From contig CATLGV010000006.1 in NCBI GenBank assembly GCA_949948735.1, positions 1-64,000 on the forward strand: 64,000 nt of DNA. Reading direction: 5' to 3'. This DNA is from an uncultured Lachnospiraceae bacterium (lineage in GTDB: Bacteria > Bacillota > Clostridia > Lachnospirales > Lachnospiraceae). The stretch's first letter is position 1, and each line of letters starts with the position of its first letter. Below the pieces are notes generated by a model. That model was not told where the DNA came from. It ran no database searches and saw only the letters and a list, made by a program, of their open reading frames with translations. This document shows, piece by piece, positions 26,083 through 34,876 of this stretch. Both the position numbers and the translations under genes were made by a program.

Positions 26083-26142
26083 CATGCTGTAGGAAATTGC
26101 GACAGCCAATGGAGGGCAGGGTATGTGTTTAGGAGGACTCAT

Positions 26143-27480
26143 ATGGAACAGACATTTATGAAGGAAAAAAATATATTGTCGCTGGTGCTGTCCATGTCGC
26201 TGCCGATGGTATTGTCCATGGCGGTAAACGCGCTTTATAATATTATCGACAGCTATTTTGTGGCAAAGGTAAGCGAAGACGCGATGACTGCGCTGGCGCT
26301 TGTCTATCCGGTGCAAAATCTGGTCAATGCGATTGCAATCGGGTTTGGTATCGGCATTAACGCGTGCATTGCGTTCTATTTGGGCGCTGGGGACCGCGTC
26401 CGGTCGGACAAGGCGGCGTCGCAGGGAATTTTGCTGAGCTTTGTCCAGGGGGGCCTGCTGGCGGGGATTTGTATGATCAGTATGCCCGTATTTTTGAAAA
26501 ATTTTTCATCGGACAGGGAAATTACGGATTTGGCGCTGGGCTATGCAAACAGGGTGTTCCTGTTTGCACCGGTTATCGGGCTGGAGCTTGCCTTTGAAAA
26601 GATTTTTCAGGCGGCGGGGCGGATGAAGGTTTCGATGCTTAGCATGCTTTGTGGCTGTATCGCCAATATTGTCCTGGATCCTTTGATGATTTTCGGCGTC
26701 GGCTCTTTCCCGGCGCTGGGTATTGCGGGCGCGGCGTATGCCACCGGAATCGGGCAGTGCATTACGCTTTTGGTATATTTGCTGTTCTATGCCTTTTCCG
26801 GTATGCCGGTAAAAATCAGAAGAAGCGATATGCGGCCGGACGGCCTGATTATCAGAAAGCTGTACGCCGTAGGACTCTCGGCGTCCCTGAGCCTGGCGCT
26901 GCCGTCCCTGCTGATTTCCGTATTAAACGGGATTCTGGCGGCTTTTTCGGAGAAGTATGTCATGGTTCTGGGCGTGTATTATAAGCTGCAAACCTTCATA
27001 TATCTGACTGCAAACGGGATTATTCAGGGCATAAGGCCCCTGATGGGATACAATTTCGGTGCGGGAGAGCACGGGCGCGTCCGGAAAATCTTCAGGACTG
27101 CGCTGACATTGAACGCAGGCATTATGCTGCTTGGGATGATGATGTCGTGGGCGCTTCCGCAATGGCTGATCGGTTTGTTTACGGACAGCGCCGAGACCAT
27201 TGAAATCGGCGTGGGCGCGCTGCACCGTATCAGCCTGGGGTTTGTGGTATCGGCGGTGTCGATTACCTGCTCCGGCGCGCTGGAGGGGCTGGGGAAGGGC
27301 TTCCAGTCGCTGGTGATTTCGCTTCTGCGCTATGCAGCGGTGATTATCCCCGCGGCATATCTTTTCAGCTGGATTGCTGGACCGGACGGGGTGTGGCTTG
27401 CCTTTTGCTTTACGGAATTTGTGACGGCAGCGGCAGCCGCAGTGATTTATCGGCGCGAGGTGCGTGTGGATAAGGAATGA
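26143..27480 (+). CDS. MATE-family efflux transporter with attenuator leader
   Basis: This is a multidrug/toxin extrusion protein of 445 residues and 12 predicted helices. It begins with SMSLPMVLSMAVNALYNIIDSYFVAKV, and GYNFGAGEHGRVRKIF marks the MATE loop of the second half. It resembles the DinF/NorM-like clostridial branch. AGGAGG 6 bases upstream fixes ATG 26143. The terminator-like hairpin in its leader suggests induction by a drug or metabolite. A lipoprotein gene follows at 31 bases. Confidence 0.93.
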   Translation: MEQTFMKEKNILSLVLSMSLPMVLSMAVNALYNIIDSYFVAKVSEDAMTALALVYPVQNLVNAIAIGFGIGINACIAFYLGAGDRVRSDKAASQGILLSFVQGGLLAGICMISMPVFLKNFSSDREITDLALGYANRVFLFAPVIGLELAFEKIFQAAGRMKVSMLSMLCGCIANIVLDPLMIFGVGSFPALGIAGAAYATGIGQCITLLVYLLFYAFSGMPVKIRRSDMRPDGLIIRKLYAVGLSASLSLALPSLLISVLNGILAAFSEKYVMVLGVYYKLQTFIYLTANGIIQGIRPLMGYNFGAGEHGRVRKIFRTALTLNAGIMLLGMMMSWALPQWLIGLFTDSAETIEIGVGALHRISLGFVVSAVSITCSGALEGLGKGFQSLVISLLRYAAVIIPAAYLFSWIAGPDGVWLAFCFTEFVTAAAAAVIYRREVRVDKE

Positions 27481-27510
27481 GGCTTGCCTTTTGGGAGGAG
27501 ATTGTTGAGA

Positions 27511-29811
27511 ATGAAGTTGGGAATGAAGAAAAGAATAAAGGCTTCATTGCCGGTTGTGATGACGGTGATTTTGACTATGATGACCGGGTGCGGCAACAGG
27601 ACATCGGCGGTTGTGGCTGACATTGAGGCGGATACCGTTTATATAGAAGAGAAAAATAACGACGCGGTGGCGGAGCGCATAGCGGCGGCGTACCAGGATA
27701 TTTACGATGAAGCGGCGTCAGCAAATACACTGGGTAGTCTGGCGGTGACAAGGCGTATTGTAGACCGGCTTGGCGCGCTGGGGTATGTGGCCATTGACAG
27801 TGAAAATCAGATTGATATGGCGGGAGCCTGGCAGACGGAGGCGTTTTGTGAAGCGGTGGACAGCAAAAAAAGCGCCCGGATGACAATTATAGTGATTGAG
27901 CAGGCCGGCTTTCAAAAATTTGATTTGGAGACGGAGGACGGCAGCGTCAATGTTGTCAGAGGATATTACGAATATGACGCGAACGGATGTCTGCAAAACA
28001 GGAACACGGTAAGCTATCCGGCGGATTCATGGCAATACACGCCGGAGGGGTATTTGATTTTTTCGGGGAACTATTTTTCGGATGAGCGTTATATGCTGAC
28101 GTTAAGCGATGCATCGGAGCACACGGCGCTGCGGGTTTTGCCGCTGGATGAGACATGCAGGGAGTTGAACCGAAGGTATATATTGCCTGTCGGGTACAGG
28201 CAGAATAATCTGTTTCTTTGCGACTGGGATGAGACGGATTTTGGGCAGCTGGATTTTTATGATATGTTTGACAGGCTGTATCCGATGGTAAACGGGCAGC
28301 CGCATTCTTATACCGCGGTCGAAAATCCGGAGGCGGTTTATCAGGTGCCGGAGGACACCTTTGAAAGCACCATTATGGCATATTTTCATATAGACAGTGC
28401 CACGCTGCGCTTAAAGACAGGGTATATGCCGGAAAGCGCGGCTTATGAATACCGGCCCAGAGGCTTTTACGAGACGGAATACCCGGACATTCCATACCCG
28501 GAGGTGGCAGACTATACAGAGAACCCGGACGGAACGATTACGCTTCTGGTCAATGCGGTATATCCCAACGGAGATACATCGAGGCTGTATGCGCACAAAA
28601 CCGTGATTCGTCCGTTAAATGAAAACCAGTTTCAATATGTGTCGAATCAGACGATTTCACTGGATGAGGATTACGATATCTGGTGGCATGCCGACCGCTT
28701 GACAGCGGAAGAGCGCGTGTGGCAATCGGAAATGGGAGAGGAGGTCTCACACCGCTTTCTTACGCAGACGGAACAATGTGTGATAAGTGAGGCGGAAAAA
28801 GGAGAATTAAACGATATGGCGCTGGACGCGGCGAAACAGGTAAAAGAAGTGTACAGGGATATAGAGCTTGCGGGCGAATCGTTTTACGGCTCCAATATCA
28901 GGGAATTTACACACGATCAGTGCGAACAGGTGGTGCGTCTTCTTGGAGAGGCGGGCGGTGTTGCCGTTACGGAGGATACCAATATGGAAAACTACGGGCA
29001 GCTGGAAGCGTTTTACACTGCGTATCTGGAGAAGCGTGACGCGATGGTAACGGTATTTGACGTAAAGCGGGATGGCCTGATAGGCGCTGTGACCTTTCTA
29101 TACAGAGCCGGCAGGCTGCAGACTTATTATATTGGAATCTGCTGGCAGGAAGGCGGAGTGCCACAGATTAAGGAAACGCTGGTCAGTGATATTGCGGAAA
29201 TCAAGCTGACGCAAAAGGGATATTTTATCTATGCATATAAAGAAACCCTCCCGCATTCCAGCTTGCGCCAGTATTGGCGCGTAAAGCCGCTTTCCGATAA
29301 ATGCAGGGAATTGACGGCAAAATATATAGAGGGACTGAGCTATGTGAATTATAATGTCCTCGTAACGGACTGGGACAGCGGGAATGTGGAGGATATTTTA
29401 ATGCCCTGTATGTTTGAGGACATTTACAGGATGGATACGGGTGAAAACTTAAAAACGGAAAACTGGAAAATACCTGCCGAAACATTCGAAAGAATAATGA
29501 CGACGTATTTTCCGGTATCAACAGAGCAATTGCGAAAATGGTGCGGATATGATAAGAACAGCAACAGCTATGAGCATGAGATGATTCTTGCAAGCGCGTA
29601 TCCGCCCTTTGGAGAGGTTGTCGATTACAGCGTTGGCGCCGACGGGACGATTACGCTGACTGTGGACGGCGTATGGCCGGATTACAATTCGGATCTTGCC
29701 TTTACAAACACTATCGTGGTACAGCCTTTTGAAGACGGAACATTCCGATATCTATCCAATTCGATAGAGGAAAAAGAGCTGGAGGTGCCGGTGGCGTTCT
29801 GTAAAAGATAG
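27511..29811 (+). CDS. Lipoprotein with two similar halves, function unknown
   Basis: This protein of about 766 residues has a lipoprotein signal (VILTMMTGCG). Two halves share a pattern: a Tyr-rich segment with CDWDETD or TDWDSGN, then xPxETFExxMxxYFxxxxxxLR, then the endings NPDGTITLLVNAVYPNGD and GADGTITLTVDGVWPDYN, then FQYVSN or FRYLSN. It looks like an internal duplication. DUF6070-type lipoproteins of Lachnospiraceae have a similar appearance, but I cannot name a function. Starts at 27502-27523 are all possible; GGGAGGAG lies just upstream. It probably shares a transcript with the MATE gene before it. Confidence 0.8.
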   Translation: MKLGMKKRIKASLPVVMTVILTMMTGCGNRTSAVVADIEADTVYIEEKNNDAVAERIAAAYQDIYDEAASANTLGSLAVTRRIVDRLGALGYVAIDSENQIDMAGAWQTEAFCEAVDSKKSARMTIIVIEQAGFQKFDLETEDGSVNVVRGYYEYDANGCLQNRNTVSYPADSWQYTPEGYLIFSGNYFSDERYMLTLSDASEHTALRVLPLDETCRELNRRYILPVGYRQNNLFLCDWDETDFGQLDFYDMFDRLYPMVNGQPHSYTAVENPEAVYQVPEDTFESTIMAYFHIDSATLRLKTGYMPESAAYEYRPRGFYETEYPDIPYPEVADYTENPDGTITLLVNAVYPNGDTSRLYAHKTVIRPLNENQFQYVSNQTISLDEDYDIWWHADRLTAEERVWQSEMGEEVSHRFLTQTEQCVISEAEKGELNDMALDAAKQVKEVYRDIELAGESFYGSNIREFTHDQCEQVVRLLGEAGGVAVTEDTNMENYGQLEAFYTAYLEKRDAMVTVFDVKRDGLIGAVTFLYRAGRLQTYYIGICWQEGGVPQIKETLVSDIAEIKLTQKGYFIYAYKETLPHSSLRQYWRVKPLSDKCRELTAKYIEGLSYVNYNVLVTDWDSGNVEDILMPCMFEDIYRMDTGENLKTENWKIPAETFERIMTTYFPVSTEQLRKWCGYDKNSNSYEHEMILASAYPPFGEVVDYSVGADGTITLTVDGVWPDYNSDLAFTNTIVVQPFEDGTFRYLSNSIEEKELEVPVAFCKR

Positions 29812-29820
29812 TACACAATT

Positions 29821-31227
29821 CTAAATAATCTGCTTTCCCGCATTTTCATTACTTCTTTTGGTCTTTGGTTCGGAAGCGTGTAGTGCCGTCCGCCGGAACA
29901 CCTTAACAAAATACAAAATCTCCGCAATCGCCGTAATGAGCCATGAGAACACATACAGCAGATACAGCGATTCGATGGTGCCAAAGTAAGCGAATACGGT
30001 GTAAATCCAGACAATGCGGAAAACGCATGAGCCGAGGATGACCATAACGGTAGGCAGTGCGGTCCTGCCAAGCCCTCTGGAGGCCGCGATGGTATTGTCC
30101 ATGAATGCGGATACGGCATAGGACAGCGCCATGACGGACAAACGCCGTACACCGGCGTCGATGACGGCCTGTTCGTCGGTGAACAGCGATAAAAAGGGAT
30201 AGCGCAGAAGGTAGATGCCCACGCCCAGAATCAATCCGGCCAGAAACGAATAGAGCATGCAGATGAGATAGCTCTTTTGGATACGGTCTCTCTTCCGCGC
30301 CCCGTAATTCTGGGCAATAAAGCTGGAGCAGGCCGTATAGAAGGCGGCCATCATATCATAGACCAGCGGATCCGCATTGCTGGCGGCGGAATTGCCCTCC
30401 ACCATAACGTGGTCGAACGAGTTGACGCCCGTCTGCACAAACAGGTTTGCAAGGGCAAAGATTGCGTATTGGAGCGCAGACGGAATGCCGATGCGCAGAA
30501 TGCGTCTGAGCTTGTCGGAGGAAATTCTCAGGAAACCGGGACGCAGGCCGAAGCATTCATTGGTGCGCAGCAAAATGCGCAGAATCATCACAGCGGAAAA
30601 ATACTGTGACAAAATGCTGGCGATGGCGACGCCTGCAACATCCATGCGGCACACAATGACAAAGAACAGATTCATCAGTACATTCAGGACGCCGGCAAGG
30701 CTTAGATAGTACAAAGGTCTTTTGGTGTCGCCGGCAGCGCTCAGGATAGAGTTGCCGAAATTAAATACGCCCAGCGCCGGCATGCCCAGCAGATAGAGGC
30801 GCAGATAAATCAGCGCGTCCTCAATCAACTCTTCCTTTGTATGCATTGCAGTCAGGATGGGGCGCGAAAAGGCGATTCCCGAAAGCGTGATAAGCACGCC
30901 GGTCAGGAAGCAGAGAATCGCGGCGGTGTGCACCGTTTCCCGGACGTCCTTTTCGTTTTTGGATCCGATATAGAGCGCGGTAAGCGCATTGACGCCGCTT
31001 GACAGGCCCAGAAGAATCCCCGTAAACAGCGTCACAAGAATGCTGGTGGAGCCTACGGCGCCCAGCGCAATCGGCCCGGCGAACTTCCCGACGACAGCCA
31101 CATCCGACATATTGAATACGACCTGCAGTACATTGGAGAACATCAGCGGCACGCTGAAAAGCAGTATTTTTTTCCAGAGAGACCCCTCGCAGAGGTTCAT
31201 TTCGTAAGCTTTAGCTTTTGCTTTCAT
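29821..31227 (-). CDS. MATE-family efflux transporter
   Basis: The 468-residue product starts with LLFSVPLMFSNVLQVVFNMSDVAVVGKF and carries AGDTKRPL and IAQNYGARKRDRI, typical of MATE proteins of the DinF/MepA-like group. GGAGG lies 7 bases before ATG 31227. The ORF extends further upstream, but those residues are unlike the family. Its 3' end is 9 bases from the end of the convergent lipoprotein gene, with no clear terminator between them. Confidence 0.93.
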   Translation of the reverse strand: MKAKAKAYEMNLCEGSLWKKILLFSVPLMFSNVLQVVFNMSDVAVVGKFAGPIALGAVGSTSILVTLFTGILLGLSSGVNALTALYIGSKNEKDVRETVHTAAILCFLTGVLITLSGIAFSRPILTAMHTKEELIEDALIYLRLYLLGMPALGVFNFGNSILSAAGDTKRPLYYLSLAGVLNVLMNLFFVIVCRMDVAGVAIASILSQYFSAVMILRILLRTNECFGLRPGFLRISSDKLRRILRIGIPSALQYAIFALANLFVQTGVNSFDHVMVEGNSAASNADPLVYDMMAAFYTACSSFIAQNYGARKRDRIQKSYLICMLYSFLAGLILGVGIYLLRYPFLSLFTDEQAVIDAGVRRLSVMALSYAVSAFMDNTIAASRGLGRTALPTVMVILGSCVFRIVWIYTVFAYFGTIESLYLLYVFSWLITAIAEILYFVKVFRRTALHASEPKTKRSNENAGKQII

Positions 31228-31367
31228 GGATAGCCTCCATATTAACCACAGCCTGAGGGCTTGTGGGTGCACAAACTTGTTTTCTATTATGTCGATTAAG
31301 GGTAAACGGCAGCAATGAATGCCCGTTCTTCCGATTTGAAAATATCGGGCTTTGGAGCAACGGGAAT

Positions 31368-31787
31368 TTAACTGCTTCTGCGAATTTGAATCAGGCGCAG
31401 GACATCGTTATACAAAGCGCTCTTATCTTCCAAATCAATCATCAGCCATCTTTGGCCGTTTCCCTCCGGCGTCCGGTTATATATATCCGACAATTCAGCC
31501 GTACATTCCGGCAGTATTGCCTCGACAGGCGCTTTTTCCTTTGGGCCGATAACAATCATAACTGTAAAATAGCACTCCCTTGGATACACCGTGCACAGTG
31601 TTTTTCCGGATTTTTTGAATTTTATATTCCAGCCCTTTTCCCAGCTGCACGAGCTGTATTCTATTTTTTCATTGCATTTACAGGTGCTTTTGATTTCGGA
31701 ACACAATTGCGTGAAGACAGGATTTCGGATATATTCGCTTATCGTCTCAAGAGTAGGGCAGTTATCCTTTGCCTGCAAATCGATCAT
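31368..31787 (-). CDS. DUF3788-like small protein
   Basis: This 139-residue soluble protein has the order EKIEYSSCSWEKGWNIKFKK, TLCTVYPRECYFTVMIVIG and GQRWLMIDLED. The pattern fits the DUF3788 family (a YdhG/DUF1801-like fold), whose role is unknown. AAAGGAG lies upstream of ATG 31787. It is divergent from the blaI-like gene and could share control with it across the 291-base gap. The assignment is by motif only. Confidence 0.65.
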   Translation of the reverse strand: MIDLQAKDNCPTLETISEYIRNPVFTQLCSEIKSTCKCNEKIEYSSCSWEKGWNIKFKKSGKTLCTVYPRECYFTVMIVIGPKEKAPVEAILPECTAELSDIYNRTPEGNGQRWLMIDLEDKSALYNDVLRLIQIRRSS

Positions 31788-31911
31788 ATTGCTAAACTCC
31801 TTTCAACCCCGATTGCGCTCTTTCTGGCAGGGAAAAATCGCATAACATAGTATATCACAAATCTTATGGGAATTGTGAACAGATTGAAATGCTTTTTAAT
31901 CTTTTTACGGC

Positions 31912-31965
31912 TTGACGGAAGTGTCTAACAGTAGTAGACTTAAAATGTCTAATGATATTAGACAT
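31912..31965 (+). promoter_or_regulatory. Promoter and two BlaI-type operators
   Basis: TTGACG (31912-31917), a 17-base spacer and TAGACT (31935-31940) form a promoter. A dyad with GTCTA/TAGAC arms (31923-31939) covers the spacer and -10 box. A perfect 9-3-9 dyad, ATGTCTAAT/ATTAGACAT, lies at 31945-31965 around the expected start of transcription. BlaI/MecI repressors bind dyads of this size in pairs, so the downstream repressor probably controls its own operon here. Confidence 0.8.
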
Positions 31966-32022
31966 ATGCCGTTTTAAACTATATGCCGCAAAAACGGGCG
32001 TATACAGACGTTTACTCTACTC

Positions 32023-32051
32023 TCAATTGAGGGTACCTTCAATTGAGGGTA
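32023..32051 (+). repeat. Tandem TCAATTGAGGGTA repeat before the blaI-like gene
   Basis: TCAATTGAGGGTA occurs at 32023-32035 and 32039-32051, a 16-base period, between the operators and the ribosome binding site. Close relatives of the 13-mer occur before copA (544-556) and near 31292, both also in intergenic DNA. Confidence 0.6.
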
Positions 32052-32078
32052 AGGCTTTTCGGAAACGGAGGGATACTT

Positions 32079-32441
32079 ATGGACGAAAACAGATTAGGCG
32101 TGATGGAGGGGCGTTTTGCGGATATGATATGGGAGGCGGCGCCTGTCGGCACGGGAGAGCTGGTAAAGCTGTGTGCGGAGAGCTTCGGGTGGAAGCGCAC
32201 GACGACGTACACCATGCTCAAGCGCCTTTGCCAGAGAGGCATCTTTCAAAACGACGGCGGTACGGTGGTGGTGCTGCTGCCGCGGGAGGAGTTTCACAGG
32301 CGGCAGAGCGAGCAGTTTGTGGCGGATACCTTTGGCGGCTCCCTGCCTGCCTTTATTGCGGCCTTTACCAGGGGGAAAATATTGAGTGACGCGGAGGCGG
32401 ACGAGATACAGCGGCTGATTGACAAGAGCCGCGGTAAGTAA
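32079..32441 (+). CDS. BlaI/MecI/CopY-family repressor
   Basis: The 120-residue winged-helix repressor has the family pattern MEGRFADMIWEAAPVGTGELVKL, TTTYTMLKRLCQRGIF and FVADTFGGSLPAFIAAF. This family dimerises and leaves DNA when cleaved by a BlaR1/MecR1 partner. ATG 32079 follows GGAGGG by about 6 bases. The M56 membrane peptidase gene starts 13 bases after its stop, so the two form the classic sensor/repressor pair. No beta-lactamase gene is directly downstream. Confidence 0.92.
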   Translation: MDENRLGVMEGRFADMIWEAAPVGTGELVKLCAESFGWKRTTTYTMLKRLCQRGIFQNDGGTVVVLLPREEFHRRQSEQFVADTFGGSLPAFIAAFTRGKILSDAEADEIQRLIDKSRGK

Positions 32442-32454
32442 GGGGGGGAGAGGG

Positions 32455-34818
32455 ATGCTTTTGGAAGATTTATTTGTAACCGTACTGCGCATGAGCTTCT
32501 ACGGGACGATTGGCTGCGGCGTAGTGCTGGTCTGTGTACTGATAAATTATGCGAGGGCCCCCCGCTGGATTTCCATGGCGCTCTGGGGGCTGGTCGCGCT
32601 GCGGCTGCTCGTTCCGTTCTCCTTTTCCTCCGCGCTGAGCTTTTTGCAGGTGCGCGGACTCTCAGAAAGCATTGAGGGTGCGCTGGATTTTGAGGGGACC
32701 TACAGCGGAGATTATAAGATTGCGCTGGAGGGGAGCGCGCTGTATGAGGAGGCCGTAGCGGCGGGAAGTCCGGTGGAGCGGGGGGCCGGCGGAGACCATA
32801 TGGCCTATTACTACGAGCGGGAAAACGGGCGCATAGAGCCTGCCAAAACTGCGTATGAGACTTTCCTGCCCGCCGCGGCGCGCGTGTGGCTTGCCGGTAT
32901 GGCGGTATTATGGAGCTGGGCGCTTGTTTCCTGTATCCGGCTGAACTACAGGCTGCGATTTTCCATGCGGCTGATGAAGGGCGTATATGAGACGGACGCG
33001 GTTTCGTCTCCCTGCGTGGTCGGGATACTGCGGCCGCGGATTTACCTGATACCCGGCTTGTCAAAGCAGCAGCGGATGCATATCTTACTGCATGAGCGGA
33101 TGCATATACGGTATCTGGATCCTGTGTGGAAGCTGGTATCGTTCTTTGTAATCAGCGTACACTGGTTTAATCCCTTTTTGTGGGGGATGTACCGGCTGTT
33201 TCAGGGAGAGCTGGAGAAGGCCTGTGATGAGCGGGTGCTTGCGCGGCTTGGAGAGGACAGGAGGGCGGATTACGGGGAGACCCTGCTGGCGCTTTCCACG
33301 GGCAGGAAGCGGAGAATGCCGACGCCGACTGCGTTTGGGGAGAATGATATTAAAGAACGGATTAAACGAATACTGGCTTATCGCAAGCCGCTGGCGGTGG
33401 TGTCGGCTGCTGTTGCGCTTGCTGCCGTCATGGCATGCGCGGTCTTTCTGACCATGCCCCGAAGGCCGTCCCAGACTGCGCCGGAGGAGGTGCCGTTTCC
33501 CGGACTTGCGGCGGATGCGGCGCTGCCGGAAACCGGCACAGACGCGACAGATAATCTGCCGGAAACCGACGCGGCGGATGCGGACGCCATATCTGACACG
33601 CCTGTGTCCGATAGCGGCCCGGGACCAGATCTGACACAGGTGTATGAGGAGATAAATGACAATGGCGTCATATATCGGGCAAGGTGGGACGGCATCTACC
33701 GCATGGCGGAATCGGGACAGCGGGAGGAACGGATTTACGAGGGCTTTGCGGGGACAAATCCGTCGATGACGATATTTGAGGACAGACTGTATTTCAAGAC
33801 GGATAAGCTGTATCAGGAGGGCGCTTTAGACTGGGCGGACAATGCGATTCGCTGGATTGACCTGGAAACGCTGGCCGCCGGTGATTTGCCGCTGGTGCGT
33901 GAAAATGCGCTGATTTCGGAATTTTACATCTATGACGGATCGATACAGATATGGTATGCTTATCCCGATACCGTGGATTATGAGATGCTTTATGCGGACG
34001 AGGATACGGTGGGCGGCAGACCTGTTACACAGCTGTCCGCACAGGAGAAGGATTTGCTCGGCGCGCAGACCAGAGCGTCCGTGCTTGAGCATCCGGGAAC
34101 CCTGGTAAATATCTCAAACCGGATCCGGAATCAGAACCGGGCATATCTGGATATGGACGGAGACGGCAGGGCGGAAGAAATCATACTGGAGCCGTCGGAT
34201 AATCCGATAGACGACACACATCCGCTGCGGGGGTACCGCCTGCAGGTCGGCGGGGGCGTCATAGAACAGTCCGGGTATAATCCGGCGAATATTCTCTGGG
34301 CGGTGAGTCTGGACGGGCGGGAAATCCTGCTGGTGCTCTACGATGACGGCCCGAGTGCGGATCCGGAGTCATTTTTCTACCGGTATCAGGATGGGCAAAT
34401 CAGCGAGGCCGGCAGGTTTGACGAGGATATCCGTCTGTGCGAAATCAGCCCGGCGGGTATCATTACGGGCGGGCTTCGAAGAGAAATCGTGCAGACCGAC
34501 TGGATTACCGTACAGTGGCGGATGAATGAGAACGGCCTGCTGGAGGAGATTCCGCAGGAGGTGTATGATTTCCGCAACGGCAACTGGGTGGCGCTGAACG
34601 AGGCGCTGCCCCTGCATCCCGAACGGGAAAGCGCGCAGACCTTTTTGATAGAGCCGCAGCTGGTGCGGTTTTTGCAGACCTCCGCCGACGGGCACTGGGT
34701 GCTGGTGGAGGCAGAGGACGGCCGGCAGGGCTGGGTATGGATTGACGAGAACTATGAAGTCAAAGAGCTGCAAAAAAATGTGATGGATGTGTTTGACGGA
34801 ATTTACCTGGCAGGGTAA
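32455..34818 (+). CDS. BlaR1/MecR1-like M56 membrane metallopeptidase with an unusual external sensor region
   Basis: The 787-residue product has four N-terminal membrane helices with the zinc motif HERMH (His213-Glu214, His217) and a later ACDE helix, typical of M56 peptidases. A further helix (VVSAAVALAAVMACAVFL) leads outside. The external part has no penicillin-binding motif. It has a Pro/Asp/Thr-rich linker, a YEGFAGTNPSM-type repeat region, a DMDGDGRAEE calcium-loop motif (near 566-577) and an SH3-like end (HWVLVEAEDGRQGWVWIDENY). It probably senses something other than a beta-lactam, perhaps the wall, and then cleaves the BlaI-like repressor. Confidence 0.88.
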   Translation: MLLEDLFVTVLRMSFYGTIGCGVVLVCVLINYARAPRWISMALWGLVALRLLVPFSFSSALSFLQVRGLSESIEGALDFEGTYSGDYKIALEGSALYEEAVAAGSPVERGAGGDHMAYYYERENGRIEPAKTAYETFLPAAARVWLAGMAVLWSWALVSCIRLNYRLRFSMRLMKGVYETDAVSSPCVVGILRPRIYLIPGLSKQQRMHILLHERMHIRYLDPVWKLVSFFVISVHWFNPFLWGMYRLFQGELEKACDERVLARLGEDRRADYGETLLALSTGRKRRMPTPTAFGENDIKERIKRILAYRKPLAVVSAAVALAAVMACAVFLTMPRRPSQTAPEEVPFPGLAADAALPETGTDATDNLPETDAADADAISDTPVSDSGPGPDLTQVYEEINDNGVIYRARWDGIYRMAESGQREERIYEGFAGTNPSMTIFEDRLYFKTDKLYQEGALDWADNAIRWIDLETLAAGDLPLVRENALISEFYIYDGSIQIWYAYPDTVDYEMLYADEDTVGGRPVTQLSAQEKDLLGAQTRASVLEHPGTLVNISNRIRNQNRAYLDMDGDGRAEEIILEPSDNPIDDTHPLRGYRLQVGGGVIEQSGYNPANILWAVSLDGREILLVLYDDGPSADPESFFYRYQDGQISEAGRFDEDIRLCEISPAGIITGGLRREIVQTDWITVQWRMNENGLLEEIPQEVYDFRNGNWVALNEALPLHPERESAQTFLIEPQLVRFLQTSADGHWVLVEAEDGRQGWVWIDENYEVKELQKNVMDVFDGIYLAG

Positions 34819-34876
34819 AATGGTATCAGGGTCAACATAACAATACAACGAACATCTTGGGAAGGAGCGTGGAGAT

